Source: Paenibacillus vini (lineage in GTDB: Bacteria; Bacillota; Bacilli; Paenibacillales; Paenibacillaceae). Taken from it: a stretch of DNA of 64,000 bases. Below, piece by piece: positions 54,940 through 63,360 of this stretch. Where the stretch lies: positions 186,001 through 250,000 of the forward strand of contig NZ_BOSL01000006.1 in the NCBI RefSeq assembly GCF_018403325.1, in the 5' to 3' direction. The stretch's first letter is position 1; the number at the start of each line of letters is the position of its first letter. Under the pieces are notes generated by a model. It saw nothing but the letters and a program-made list of their open reading frames with translations, made no database searches and had not been told where the DNA came from. The position numbers were made by a program, and so were the translations under genes.

Positions 54940-57045
54940 TTGAAAAGGTGGACGATTTATGTTATTACGGGCTTATTGCTTATTTTGGGAGTCGGGTTGT
55001 TTATGAATAGACAGATTGACAAGAGAATAAACACGCCTGATGCAAGTTTGGAGCAACCCATGATCGGCAGCACTACAAACGTAAATAAGGATGTTTCAAT
55101 GAAGGCGGTCCTAAGCCACGAGCAACGAGAAGTCAGATATCTGTCGCCTGCGTTCCATGTAAACACGAAGAGCAATATCGTCTATGCGAGCAAGAAGAAT
55201 GAAGCACAGAACGAAGAACCGCTGAGTCTGGATTTGTACGAGCCGATAGGCGATAACAATAAGCAAAGGCCGGTTTTTATTTTTATTCATGGTGGCGGAT
55301 ACAAGGAGGGGAGCAAGGAGGATGCGGTGGATATATCCAACAAATTGGCGGAACGCGGGTATGTTGTATTATCCATGAATTACAGATTAAAGACCGATCC
55401 GTTCTTGAATTTTGAGCTAACCCTTTCCGACGCCTACGAGGATATTGCCGATGTGATCGGGTGGATTTATGACCATGCGGAAATGTACGGACTGGATTCC
55501 AAAAAAATCGTGATCGGCGGGGACTCAGCCGGAGGCTACCTGGCGATGAATTTTACCAATGAGTATTTGCGTAGCGACCCTTCCCTCGTTAAACCGGTAT
55601 TTGCCGTTGTGGATATTTACGGCGGTTTGCTCGGGAAAACCGTTCATGAGAATATGCCCCCCGTCCTGATTATACATGGAACGATCGATGCGATGATCCC
55701 TTACCGGCAAAGCCTGGATTTAAAAGACGCATTGGAACAACAAGGAATTCATCATGATCTGTTCACGATAGAGGGAGCCGGTCATGATTATAAGAACGTA
55801 AAATACATCGATGATGTCGTTGAGACGATTACGCATTTTTTGTGGAACGTGATGAATGGGCCCAAGAGCGATGAACTCCCGGCGAACGCGGGGCTAACCG
55901 CCGCTTCTGGTGATCCCGTGAGCATAAAGCTGCCGGAAAGCTTTATCCGTAATTCAAGCGTAGGAATTCTTCGGATTATTGTACCGGAGGGTTGGGAGCT
56001 TGCGGAGAATGATGTGGGTGAAAATGTTACACTCCTAGTCCCTGCCGGTTTAACACCCGGGAATTACACCGTATTCGCAAGTATGGAACCGGATGATCAG
56101 AAGACCGCTTCGGTTCCGGGGTACGTCTCCCATGTTAAAGTTTTGAGCCCGCTGCAAGAGAGCTTCGAAACGTATTTTGATGACACCGACCAAAAAGCAA
56201 AAACGCTGATATCCATAACGAACCAATCAAAGCATATTTTCAATGGTTCCCTTCAAGTTACTTACGAAACGAAGCAAGGGAATCAGACCTTCACTAACGA
56301 GTTGAAACAACTGGGGCCGGGGGAAAGTACCGCAATCACGATTCCGGAATTGATTAACGGGAAGTCAATGGTGCGGGGATATGATGCTTCGGGAAAACTG
56401 CTGCATAGCAGCGAGGATGTTTTCCATGCGTTGCAAATTGACAAGCCACAAAGCAATATCCAAATTGATGGGGACCTTAAGGAATGGAGTAGTCAGGCCA
56501 GTTTTGAAGTAGAAGACGTTAAAATGAAGGATTGGCGTGGGAGAGACGATGCCGGCGCGACAGGTTTTTTAAGCTGGGATTCCGCCAATCTATATATTGC
56601 CCTGGAAGTTACCGACGATGAGCATTTCCAAACGTCAAGCGGAAGCGAGATTTGGAGCGGGGATGGAGTACAGTTCGCGATTGGCCTAGCGGATGAGAAT
56701 GGCGGCAACCCGTCCGAATACCACGAATTGGGTATGGCTATGGACAACAAGGGACGATTGATCAAGTGGCGCTGGATAACACCGCAAGGTTTCAATATCG
56801 ATGATTATTTTGAGACGGAGCTTGCTATCACCAGAAAGGAACAAACAACGGTTTATGAAGCCGCTATTCCATGGAACGAGCTGACGCTGGACACAACGTT
56901 GGTAAAACCGGGGCTGAAGCTCAAATTTTCATTGCTGGTAAACGACAATGATGGAGAAGGACGTAAAGGATGGCTGGAATTCAATAGCGGTATCGGCACG
57001 GCTAAAGATATCAACGCCTTCGGCGATATTTACCTGACGGATTGA
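54940..57045 (+). CDS. Exported alpha/beta-hydrolase (esterase) with CBM9-like C-terminal domain
   Basis: A 701-residue exported enzyme. An N-terminal membrane segment (residues about 5-22) is followed by an alpha/beta-hydrolase fold with oxyanion motif His-Gly-Gly-Gly-Tyr, nucleophile Gly-Asp-Ser-Ala-Gly-Gly, catalytic Asp in Gly-Thr-Ile-Asp-Ala-Met and His in Gly-Ala-Gly-His-Asp. A beta-rich linker (residues 310-500) leads to a CBM9/DOMON-like domain beginning Ile-Asp-Gly-Asp-Leu-Lys-Glu-Trp. It would deacetylate or de-esterify polysaccharide side groups outside the cell. TTG 54940 follows GGGGG. Confidence 0.83.
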   Translation: MKRWTIYVITGLLLILGVGLFMNRQIDKRINTPDASLEQPMIGSTTNVNKDVSMKAVLSHEQREVRYLSPAFHVNTKSNIVYASKKNEAQNEEPLSLDLYEPIGDNNKQRPVFIFIHGGGYKEGSKEDAVDISNKLAERGYVVLSMNYRLKTDPFLNFELTLSDAYEDIADVIGWIYDHAEMYGLDSKKIVIGGDSAGGYLAMNFTNEYLRSDPSLVKPVFAVVDIYGGLLGKTVHENMPPVLIIHGTIDAMIPYRQSLDLKDALEQQGIHHDLFTIEGAGHDYKNVKYIDDVVETITHFLWNVMNGPKSDELPANAGLTAASGDPVSIKLPESFIRNSSVGILRIIVPEGWELAENDVGENVTLLVPAGLTPGNYTVFASMEPDDQKTASVPGYVSHVKVLSPLQESFETYFDDTDQKAKTLISITNQSKHIFNGSLQVTYETKQGNQTFTNELKQLGPGESTAITIPELINGKSMVRGYDASGKLLHSSEDVFHALQIDKPQSNIQIDGDLKEWSSQASFEVEDVKMKDWRGRDDAGATGFLSWDSANLYIALEVTDDEHFQTSSGSEIWSGDGVQFAIGLADENGGNPSEYHELGMAMDNKGRLIKWRWITPQGFNIDDYFETELAITRKEQTTVYEAAIPWNELTLDTTLVKPGLKLKFSLLVNDNDGEGRKGWLEFNSGIGTAKDINAFGDIYLTD

Positions 57046-57072
57046 CAACAGACTTGCTAGCAGGCATGAACA

Positions 57073-57133
57073 AACTCCCCATTTAGTAACAGGTTGTATG
57101 ATTTAACTTGTCTACTAATTGGGGAGTATTTTT
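57073..57133 (+). terminator. Long-stem terminator after the esterase gene
   Basis: ACTCCCCATTTAGTA with CAGGTT pairs with AACTTG and TACTAATTGGGGAGT over about 22 positions with few mismatches; ATTTTTG follows. Unusually long for a terminator. Confidence 0.8.
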
Positions 57134-57279
57134 GTTGTTGGAGTGAATAATCCGTGCTTCCAGATTTATGGAATTGAGTTATAATCAAGGTTAAATGATG
57201 AGATCCAAAAATATCCACGAAAATCTGCTATCCTATCATAAATATTGAATTCTAATCGATTCAAGTCTGGAGGGGAGTT

Positions 57280-57558
57280 ATGAATACTAATACTAAATCT
57301 AGTTTAATTTTAGGAGTTTCGATCATTATAGGATTCATTCTTTTGGGGCTTATGCAAGGATTGTTTCGTGAGGAAGGAACCGTAATTACCGAAAAAGTTA
57401 GTAGTCATGAAGGAAGATATGAATTTATAAGGGCAAATGATAGTAATGTGATCATCTTTGACAAAGAAACGGGAGAGTATTGGAGAAAGTTTATCCCTGT
57501 TTCTGAGGGACCGACGGATTGGACGAAAGAAGAATCACCCGTGACATCATCCAAATAA
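57280..57558 (+). CDS. Small single-pass membrane protein, unrecognised
   Basis: A 92-residue protein: a membrane segment at residues about 9-27 (Leu-Ile-Leu-Gly-Val-Ser-Ile-Ile), then a short beta-strand domain containing Gly-Arg-Tyr-Glu-Phe-Ile-Arg and Val-Ile-Ile-Phe-Asp-Lys-Glu-Thr-Gly-Glu-Tyr-Trp-Arg, a pattern seen in small exported one-blade proteins. GGAGGGGAG precedes ATG 57280. Function unknown. Confidence 0.7.
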   Translation: MNTNTKSSLILGVSIIIGFILLGLMQGLFREEGTVITEKVSSHEGRYEFIRANDSNVIIFDKETGEYWRKFIPVSEGPTDWTKEESPVTSSK

Positions 57559-57587
57559 TCTAAACGAATCAAAGAAGGGAGCATGCA

Positions 57588-58097
57588 ATGCTGACAAGAA
57601 TGAAGCAAGAGCTTTTACAAAGTGAAAACCTTAGCTGGTTGTGCATCGAACCCATGTTACTTGCAGTTCGAGGGAAGAGTCCTGGTGCGAAAGTGGAAAT
57701 GTTCAATCAATTAAACGAAGGACAGCAAGCTTTGTATTTATTTTATGCCTTCCATAATCATGCCAATACGATGGCTGAATTTTATTGGTTTACGACCTAT
57801 TTTATAGGTGACCTAAAGGCTTGGACAGGTTTAAAGACAGGAATACTTTTCTTTCGGGGAAATGAATTAATAAAGGTATTGGAACAAATGGAAAGCGTGA
57901 TACATCTCAAAAACAAATTAGCTGATGGAAGTTGGAAAGAGGCATCCCCGGCTGATCTCGAACGGGATACGGAATTGAATGAATTAATATCACCAATCTT
58001 CAAAGAGTACCAGATAAACGCACGGAAATTTATTGAGAGTACGAACACGTACATTCAAGACAATCCGCAAGAGTTTATAGAAATCGAAATTATATAA
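57588..58097 (+). CDS. Hypothetical helical protein
   Basis: A 169-residue soluble helical protein: Leu-Leu-Gln-Ser-Glu-Asn-Leu-Ser-Trp-Leu, Tyr-Leu-Phe-Tyr-Ala-Phe-His-Asn-His-Ala-Asn, then Ala-Glu-Phe-Tyr-Trp-Phe-Thr. No catalytic motif or membrane segment is evident. GAAGGGAGC precedes ATG 57588. No family is recognised. Confidence 0.65.
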   Translation: MLTRMKQELLQSENLSWLCIEPMLLAVRGKSPGAKVEMFNQLNEGQQALYLFYAFHNHANTMAEFYWFTTYFIGDLKAWTGLKTGILFFRGNELIKVLEQMESVIHLKNKLADGSWKEASPADLERDTELNELISPIFKEYQINARKFIESTNTYIQDNPQEFIEIEII

Positions 58098-58154
58098 CGA
58101 ATCAGTAAATATAGGCGTTTAACGTAATACATATGTCGTTAGGGGGAAACAAGA

Positions 58155-58655
58155 TTGTCTTATACAATTAGACCTTTATCTCAAAATGATATCCCTTTTA
58201 TGTGGGAAATGCTGTATGAATCCTTATTTGTTCCGGAAGGCCAGGAACCTTTTAATAAAGAGATCTTAAAGGATCCCCTCATTTCCAAGTATGTTGAAGG
58301 CTGGGGGCGGGAAGGAGATTTTGGATTTATCGCGACTAATAAGGACGGTAAGCCGATAGGGTCGATCACAGCACGTAACTTCAATGAAAGTAATAAAGGA
58401 TTTGGATATATAGATGCGGATGTACCGGAGTTAGGAATGGCACTGCTGGAGGATTACAGAGGTAAAGGAATAGGTAAAGCATTACTGGAACATTTATTTA
58501 ATGAAGCGAAGCAGAGGGGAATAAAGAGACTGTCCTTAAGTGTCGATCCAGGCAATGTGGCCGCTGTGAAACTGTACCAACGATTTGGATTTGAAGATGT
58601 AGGAATGGTTGGAACATCCATAACTATGGTGGCGCGCGTAAACGGGGGGAGATAG
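58155..58655 (+). CDS. GNAT family N-acetyltransferase
   Basis: A 166-residue GNAT. Motif A Tyr-Arg-Gly-Lys-Gly-Ile-Gly-Lys-Ala-Leu-Leu near residue 106 follows Leu-Gly-Met-Ala-Leu-Leu, and motif B is Ala-Val-Lys-Leu-Tyr-Gln-Arg-Phe-Gly-Phe. TTG 58155 follows TAGGGGG. It ends three bases before the next gene. The acceptor is unknown. Confidence 0.87.
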   Translation: MSYTIRPLSQNDIPFMWEMLYESLFVPEGQEPFNKEILKDPLISKYVEGWGREGDFGFIATNKDGKPIGSITARNFNESNKGFGYIDADVPELGMALLEDYRGKGIGKALLEHLFNEAKQRGIKRLSLSVDPGNVAAVKLYQRFGFEDVGMVGTSITMVARVNGGR

Positions 58656-58657
58656 TC

Positions 58658-58948
58658 ATGAAATTGAAGTTGCGATTTTTTCTCGAATCCATCATTGTGT
58701 CAGTAACCTTGTTGCTATTTTATTATGGCTTTCAGATGTTTCGAGGATTATTGCTTACAAAAAATTATGAACCTGCCATAGTACTAAGTCATGAAACAAA
58801 TGATCAACTTCAATCGAGCGTTTCTTTTGGGTCGATCTACGAGTATGAGTGGGTAGTTGGATTAGTAAGTTTTGTGCTGATGTCAGTAGTCTATTATGGG
58901 GTTCGAAACGGGATGTATCGTTTTATACAGGCAGGCAGACGAAACTAG
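58658..58948 (+). CDS. Small two-helix membrane protein, unrecognised
   Basis: A 96-residue protein with two hydrophobic segments (about residues 9-30 and 65-84) and an external loop between them. It starts three bases after the GNAT gene with GGGGGAG inside the end of that gene. Function unknown. Confidence 0.6.
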   Translation: MKLKLRFFLESIIVSVTLLLFYYGFQMFRGLLLTKNYEPAIVLSHETNDQLQSSVSFGSIYEYEWVVGLVSFVLMSVVYYGVRNGMYRFIQAGRRN

Positions 58949-58966
58949 AAAAGGGATGGTTATAAA

Positions 58967-59290
58967 ATGTTGTTCATCGGAATGGTTATCGGAGCCATTA
59001 TTTTATTTCTATCCTTTTATATTGTAGGTCCATATGGAGCGGGCATCTTCCTTATTGTCTTATTCGGACTGGTATTCAGCACGTATCAGAAAAATAAAGA
59101 GATCTATGAAGACGTGAAAATAATAAGAGAAAAACTGGGACTCTTGCGCGAAGAGGAGAAATTTCAACAAGAAATCGAAATGAACCAAAAAGAATACGAT
59201 AACAACAAAGACGAACCAAAGTTTATTTCCAAATTAGATGAAGAGATCGAGGAAGAATTAGTAAAGTATATGAAAGAGAATAAAGAGTAA
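58967..59290 (+). CDS. Membrane protein with charged coiled-coil tail
   Basis: A 107-residue protein: two hydrophobic segments fill residues 1-42, and the rest is a highly charged helix rich in Lys and Glu (Glu-Asp-Val-Lys-Ile-Ile-Arg-Glu-Lys-Leu, Leu-Asp-Glu-Glu-Ile-Glu-Glu-Glu) likely to form a coiled coil. AAAAGGGATGG precedes ATG 58967. Function unknown. Confidence 0.65.
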   Translation: MLFIGMVIGAIILFLSFYIVGPYGAGIFLIVLFGLVFSTYQKNKEIYEDVKIIREKLGLLREEEKFQQEIEMNQKEYDNNKDEPKFISKLDEEIEEELVKYMKENKE

Positions 59291-59308
59291 GGAATGTGGG
59301 AGGACAAC

Positions 59309-59674
59309 ATGAATATCACTACAGTTTCTAAGAACGGTGTGGAAATAGCTTCAGTTCATAGCGATGAAATATTAATTAGCGATGTTCAATCTGCTTTGGA
59401 TCTTATAGCGACGGTAAGCTATGAAGTTGGATGTCATCGAATTATTTTACAGAAGTCTGTCGTTAGTGAGGAGTTCTTTGATTTGAAAACGCGACTTGCC
59501 GGAGATATCATTCAGAAGTTCATTAACTATCAAGCTAAAATTGTCATTGTTGGTGACTTCTCCGTGTATTCAAGCAAGAGTCTTAGGGATTTCATATACG
59601 AGAGCAATAAAGGAAAAGATTTATTCTTCTTACCCAATGAAGAGCAGGCTATCGACAAATTGAGCTTAGTTTAG
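59309..59674 (+). CDS. DUF4180 family protein
   Basis: A 121-residue soluble protein with the DUF4180 pattern: Ile-Ser-Asp-Val-Gln-Ser-Ala-Leu-Asp-Leu-Ile-Ala, Glu-Glu-Phe-Phe-Asp-Leu-Lys-Thr-Arg-Leu-Ala-Gly-Asp, Lys-Ile-Val-Ile-Val-Gly-Asp and Ser-Leu-Arg-Asp-Phe-Ile-Tyr-Glu-Ser-Asn. GGGAGG precedes ATG 59309; an earlier in-frame ATG is less well placed. Function unknown; the fold is expected to be alpha/beta and STAS-like. Confidence 0.78.
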   Translation: MNITTVSKNGVEIASVHSDEILISDVQSALDLIATVSYEVGCHRIILQKSVVSEEFFDLKTRLAGDIIQKFINYQAKIVIVGDFSVYSSKSLRDFIYESNKGKDLFFLPNEEQAIDKLSLV

Positions 59675-59722
59675 TTGAAGTTATCATCTTATCGCTCAAG
59701 GCGGGGAAGAGAGTGGATACCC

Positions 59723-60613
59723 ATGACCAAAAAAATAGTATTAGCCGGCGGCACCGGGTTTGTCGGAAAATATCTCGAAGAAAAGTTTCAGAATTCCGGG
59801 TACGAAGTGATCCTCATTTCAAGGAAAGAAGGTCATGTTTCTTGGAATAATCAAGCGGGAATTTTAGAAGCAATCGATAATTCGGAAATGTTGATCAATC
59901 TTGCGGGAAAATCCGTGAACTGTCGTTATAATGCGAAGAACAAGGAAGAGATTTTTAATTCCAGAACAGAGACAACCCGAATACTCGGAGACGCCATTCT
60001 GGAGTGTGAAAATCCGCCCAGCCTTTGGATTAATTCCAGTACGGCAACGATTTATAGACATGCTGAAGATAGACCCATGACCGAAGAAGGCGGGGACATC
60101 GGATCCGGTTTTTCGGTTGATGTGGCTAAAGCATGGGAGAAGTCCTTCTTTGCTTTTACGTTGCCAGAAACAAGGAAGGTCGCTCTAAGGATGGCTATTG
60201 TATTAGGGAAGGACGGGGGTGTCATTCCGACCTACAAGAACTTAGTCAGATTTGGACTCGGAGGGATTCAAGGTTCAGGGAATCAAAAATTCAGTTGGAT
60301 TCATATAGAAGATCTATATCAGATTATTCTCTTTTTTAGAGAGAAGAAAGAGCTGAGCGGGGTCTTTAATTGTTCTTCTCCTAATCCGGTAACCAATCGT
60401 GAGTTAATGAGTCATTTGCGAAAAGCATTGAATACGAAAATCGGATTGCCTTCACCAAAATGGATGCTAGAAATGGGAGCTATCTTAATTAATACAGAAA
60501 CTGAATTAATTTTAAAGAGCCGTTGGGTTATTCCGGAACGCTTAGAAAAAGCAGGTTATAAATTTAAATATAGCAGCCTTGATGAGGCGCTCCGGCAAAT
60601 ATTTACGAAATAA
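59723..60613 (+). CDS. TIGR01777 family NAD(P)-binding epimerase-like protein
   Basis: A 296-residue extended short-chain dehydrogenase. Gly-Gly-Thr-Gly-Phe-Val-Gly at the N-terminus is the dinucleotide loop. Leu-Ile-Asn-Leu-Ala-Gly-Lys-Ser and Ser-Ser-Thr-Ala-Thr-Ile-Tyr-Arg-His follow the TIGR01777/YfcH pattern, and Trp-Ile-His-Ile-Glu-Asp-Leu-Tyr is the C-terminal signature. ATG 59723 is preceded by GAGAG; TTG 59675 is possible. The substrate is unknown. Confidence 0.83.
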   Translation: MTKKIVLAGGTGFVGKYLEEKFQNSGYEVILISRKEGHVSWNNQAGILEAIDNSEMLINLAGKSVNCRYNAKNKEEIFNSRTETTRILGDAILECENPPSLWINSSTATIYRHAEDRPMTEEGGDIGSGFSVDVAKAWEKSFFAFTLPETRKVALRMAIVLGKDGGVIPTYKNLVRFGLGGIQGSGNQKFSWIHIEDLYQIILFFREKKELSGVFNCSSPNPVTNRELMSHLRKALNTKIGLPSPKWMLEMGAILINTETELILKSRWVIPERLEKAGYKFKYSSLDEALRQIFTK

Positions 60614-60635
60614 AGAAACTATGGGGGCGGCGAGT

Positions 60636-61196
60636 ATGAAGTTTGTAATTATTTTTGGGCCGCAGGCCGTGGGGAAAATGACGGTTGGACAAAGCTTGGC
60701 GGCAATGACCGGCTTTAAGCTTTTTCATAACCATATGTCCATTGATTTTGTATCGCAGTTTTTTGATTACGGCACGCCTGCCGGCAAACGATTAGTAGGC
60801 ATGATTCGCCATGGGATTTTTGAAGAGGTATCCAAAAGCGATTTGGATGGCCTTATATTTACTTATGTTTGGGGATTTGATCTTCAAGAGGATTGGAATT
60901 ATGTCGAACAAATCTCGGAGATCTTTGAAGCTAAAGGCGGGACCGTCTATTTGGTAGAGCTCGAAGCCGACTATGAAGAACGCTTAAGGCGAAACAAAAC
61001 GGAGAACCGTCTGCGAAACAAACCAACGAAGAGAGACACCGAAAAATCGGAAAGAGATCTGATTCACTCATATGAAAAACACCGACTGAATTCGAATGCG
61101 GGTGAAATCAAAAGTGAAAATTACTTGAAAATAAATAATACAAGCTTGGAACCCGAGATGACTGCTAAAATGATAAAAGAATATTTTAACTTTTAG
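60636..61196 (+). CDS. Small AAA/P-loop protein
   Basis: A 186-residue P-loop protein: Walker A Gly-Pro-Gln-Ala-Val-Gly-Lys-Met-Thr-Val near residues 8-17, with Met in the usual Ser/Thr position, followed by His-Asn-His-Met-Ser-Ile-Asp. A lid-like Arg-Leu-Arg-Arg-Asn-Lys-Thr-Glu-Asn-Arg follows. It resembles shikimate-kinase-like AAA proteins of unknown substrate. GGGGGCGG precedes ATG 60636, 22 bases after the epimerase gene. Confidence 0.75.
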   Translation: MKFVIIFGPQAVGKMTVGQSLAAMTGFKLFHNHMSIDFVSQFFDYGTPAGKRLVGMIRHGIFEEVSKSDLDGLIFTYVWGFDLQEDWNYVEQISEIFEAKGGTVYLVELEADYEERLRRNKTENRLRNKPTKRDTEKSERDLIHSYEKHRLNSNAGEIKSENYLKINNTSLEPEMTAKMIKEYFNF

Positions 61197-61292
61197 TCTT
61201 TAGCATATCGCCGCGGTCATTGTGCTGGTTCTTGGCGTTATTATGGTTTATTTTTGGATTTAACAATGCGACCTTATTAAGGAGGGATAATC

Positions 61293-61847
61293 ATGGTTAT
61301 CGAAGAGGTTTACGGGAATCTCCCCGTATTGGAAACGGAAAGACTGATATTGCGCAAGCTTAGACCGGAAGATGAGGATGCTGTGTTTGAATATTGTTCC
61401 GATGCAGAAATTTCGAAATACACGGTATGGAGCTCTCATCAGTCTATAGAAGATACAAGAGGGTTTTTGAATTTTGTATTCGATAAATATCAACAAAATA
61501 CGGTCGCACCATGGGGAGTGGAGGATAAGGCGTCGGGCCGGATTATTGGGACAACCGGTTATATTACATGGGATACCCATAATTCAAAGGCGGAAATCGG
61601 TTATGCCTTAGCGCGGACACATTGGGGAAAAGGGTATATGTCGGAGGCGGTAAAAAGCGTAATCGACTTCGGATTTGATGTGATGAAACTGGTCCGGATC
61701 GAGGCTAGATGCCACCCAAACAATACCGGATCGAGCAGAGTAATGGAGAAGTCCGGTATGACATTCGAAGGAATATTGCGGAAGCATATTTTGGTTAAGG
61801 GAGTCCACGAAGACGTTAAGATGTATTCTATTCTCTCCGAGGAGTGA
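61293..61847 (+). CDS. GNAT family N-acetyltransferase, RimJ/RimL-like
   Basis: A 184-residue GNAT: Leu-Glu-Thr-Glu-Arg-Leu-Ile-Leu-Arg-Lys-Leu-Arg at the N-terminus, Glu-Ile-Gly-Tyr-Ala-Leu then Trp-Gly-Lys-Gly-Tyr-Met-Ser-Glu-Ala motif A, and Asn-Thr-Gly-Ser-Ser-Arg-Val-Met-Glu-Lys-Ser-Gly-Met motif B. AAGGAGGG precedes ATG 61293. The upstream 96 bases contain only a short hydrophobic fragment ending Val-Tyr-Phe-Trp-Ile. The acceptor is unknown. Confidence 0.87.
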   Translation: MVIEEVYGNLPVLETERLILRKLRPEDEDAVFEYCSDAEISKYTVWSSHQSIEDTRGFLNFVFDKYQQNTVAPWGVEDKASGRIIGTTGYITWDTHNSKAEIGYALARTHWGKGYMSEAVKSVIDFGFDVMKLVRIEARCHPNNTGSSRVMEKSGMTFEGILRKHILVKGVHEDVKMYSILSEE

Positions 61848-61851
61848 TTAC

Positions 61852-62550
61852 ATGGCTTTTAAAGCCGTATTTCTAGACTTCTACGGTACACTGGTTCATG
61901 AAGACGAGGAGATTATCCCGCTCATTTGCGATGAAATCAGAGCAAGCAGTTCTGTTTCCTGCGAAAACGGACATATTGGCGGGTATTGGTGGCAGCGGTT
62001 TTCGAGTATTTTCAGGCAGAGCTATGGGGATTCATTCCTTCCTCAGCGGGAAATCGGGATTCGATCCTTAACTGATACAATCAACAACTTTCAGGCGAAT
62101 GGAGTGGCCGAACAGCTCATCCAGAAGCAGTTTGACCATTGGATCAAGCCGGAGATTTACGAAGATACAATACCGTTTTTGCAATTCCTTCAGGAGACCC
62201 CGGTGTATATACTTTCTAATATTGATACCGAGGACATTAAGGAGGCCATCGCCTACCATGAGCTTCGGGTGACCGGGGTCATTACAAGTGAAGACGTGAG
62301 AGCCTATAAGCCCAGACCGGAGTTGTTTGAGGAAGGATTGCGAAGAAGCGGGTTAAGCGCGAAGGATGTTATACATATCGGGGATTCGCTCTCAAGCGAT
62401 GTGGAAGGGGCTCAGAACCTTGGCATTGCGACAGTATGGCTTAACCGGTTAAACAAGCGGATACCGGAGAATATCAAGCCGGATTTTATTTGCAAAGATT
62501 TGAATGAAGTAAGAAACCGGGTGTTTAAGGAATTTAGCCCCCTTCACTAA
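61852..62550 (+). CDS. HAD family hydrolase
   Basis: A 232-residue HAD phosphatase. Motif I Leu-Asp-Phe-Tyr-Gly-Thr-Leu-Val has Tyr in place of the second Asp, as in dehalogenase-like and some phosphatase members; motif II Leu-Ser-Asn-Ile-Asp, motif III Lys in Tyr-Lys-Pro-Arg-Pro and motif IV Ile-Gly-Asp-Ser-Leu-Ser-Ser-Asp are present. The DxY form may alter the reaction. It follows the GNAT stop by four bases, so it is probably co-transcribed with it. Confidence 0.83.
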   Translation: MAFKAVFLDFYGTLVHEDEEIIPLICDEIRASSSVSCENGHIGGYWWQRFSSIFRQSYGDSFLPQREIGIRSLTDTINNFQANGVAEQLIQKQFDHWIKPEIYEDTIPFLQFLQETPVYILSNIDTEDIKEAIAYHELRVTGVITSEDVRAYKPRPELFEEGLRRSGLSAKDVIHIGDSLSSDVEGAQNLGIATVWLNRLNKRIPENIKPDFICKDLNEVRNRVFKEFSPLH

Positions 62551-62566
62551 AGTTAAGAGGTGTCTT

Positions 62567-63022
62567 ATGTCATATCATATCAGAGTCAGGCCAACCGCTT
62601 TAATTATCGAAAATGCACAGGTTTTGCTTATTGAATACAGCGATGATCACGGGGTGCATTATAATCTTCCCGGCGGCGGAGCGGAACCTGGCGAGACCCT
62701 TGTTGACGGTGTACTAAGAGAGTTATATGAAGAGACGATGGCGGAAGCTGAAGTCGGTCCTTTGGCATTCGTTTACGAGTTTGCGCCCCATAAGCAATCC
62801 GGTGACTATCAATCGGAGATTCACACTTTAAATATAGTGTTTGAGTGTTTTCTTAAGGAGGGTTCCACTCCCAAGCTTCCCGATACACCGGACCCCGATC
62901 AGACGGCGGTAAAATGGATTCCTATAGCCGACTTGAACTCCATCATTCTATACCCCAACATTAAAGATCACATCAAACGCTATATCCAGGAACGAAAAAA
63001 TATAGAGATCATCGAGGACTAG
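62567..63022 (+). CDS. NUDIX hydrolase
   Basis: A 151-residue NUDIX protein. The box begins Gly-Gly-Gly-Ala-Glu-Pro-Gly-Glu and ends Arg-Glu-Leu-Tyr-Glu-Glu-Thr-Met, with Met-Ala in place of the final Gly. Arg-Pro-Thr-Ala-Leu-Ile-Ile at the N-terminus and Val-Lys-Trp-Ile-Pro-Ile-Ala-Asp-Leu near the end are common in ADP-ribose/8-oxo-dGTP-type members. AAGAGGTG precedes ATG 62567. Confidence 0.86.
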   Translation: MSYHIRVRPTALIIENAQVLLIEYSDDHGVHYNLPGGGAEPGETLVDGVLRELYEETMAEAEVGPLAFVYEFAPHKQSGDYQSEIHTLNIVFECFLKEGSTPKLPDTPDPDQTAVKWIPIADLNSIILYPNIKDHIKRYIQERKNIEIIED

Positions 63023-63261
63023 GCAACACGGAGCCGGTTCCGCCGGATTTTTTGAGAAAATATTTTGAAGCGCTGGAACAGAAGTATGGATTTAACCCGA
63101 AAGTCATAAGAACCGATTATGCATTTGATTCAGCCGAGCAAGCGGAGCAGTTATGCCGTGATTTTTTCGGGGATGAGTTGGGTGATGTAATCAGGGAAGA
63201 GAAAACGAATATCGTTCCCGAGTGTACCGGGATTTGGTGGCGGAACGCTCTAAAAGGCTGA
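63022..63261 (+). pseudogene. Methyltransferase C-terminal fragment
   Basis: About 80 codons without a start codon or ribosome site encode the end of a class I SAM methyltransferase-like protein: Val-Ile-Arg-Thr-Asp-Tyr-Ala-Phe-Asp-Ser, Phe-Phe-Gly-Asp-Glu-Leu, and Ile-Val-Pro-Glu-Cys-Thr-Gly-Ile-Trp-Trp. The Rossmann core is missing, so it is a 5'-truncated remnant beginning at the NUDIX stop. A complete, different methyltransferase begins 100 bases further on. Confidence 0.65.
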
Positions 63262-63360
63262 CACAAGCAGCAGCTCCGGGGAATTCTAACATTAACTTTC
63301 AATAATACAGCTTATAGAAACGCAAAAATCGGACCGCCTAGAGCGCAAGTGGAGGACATC

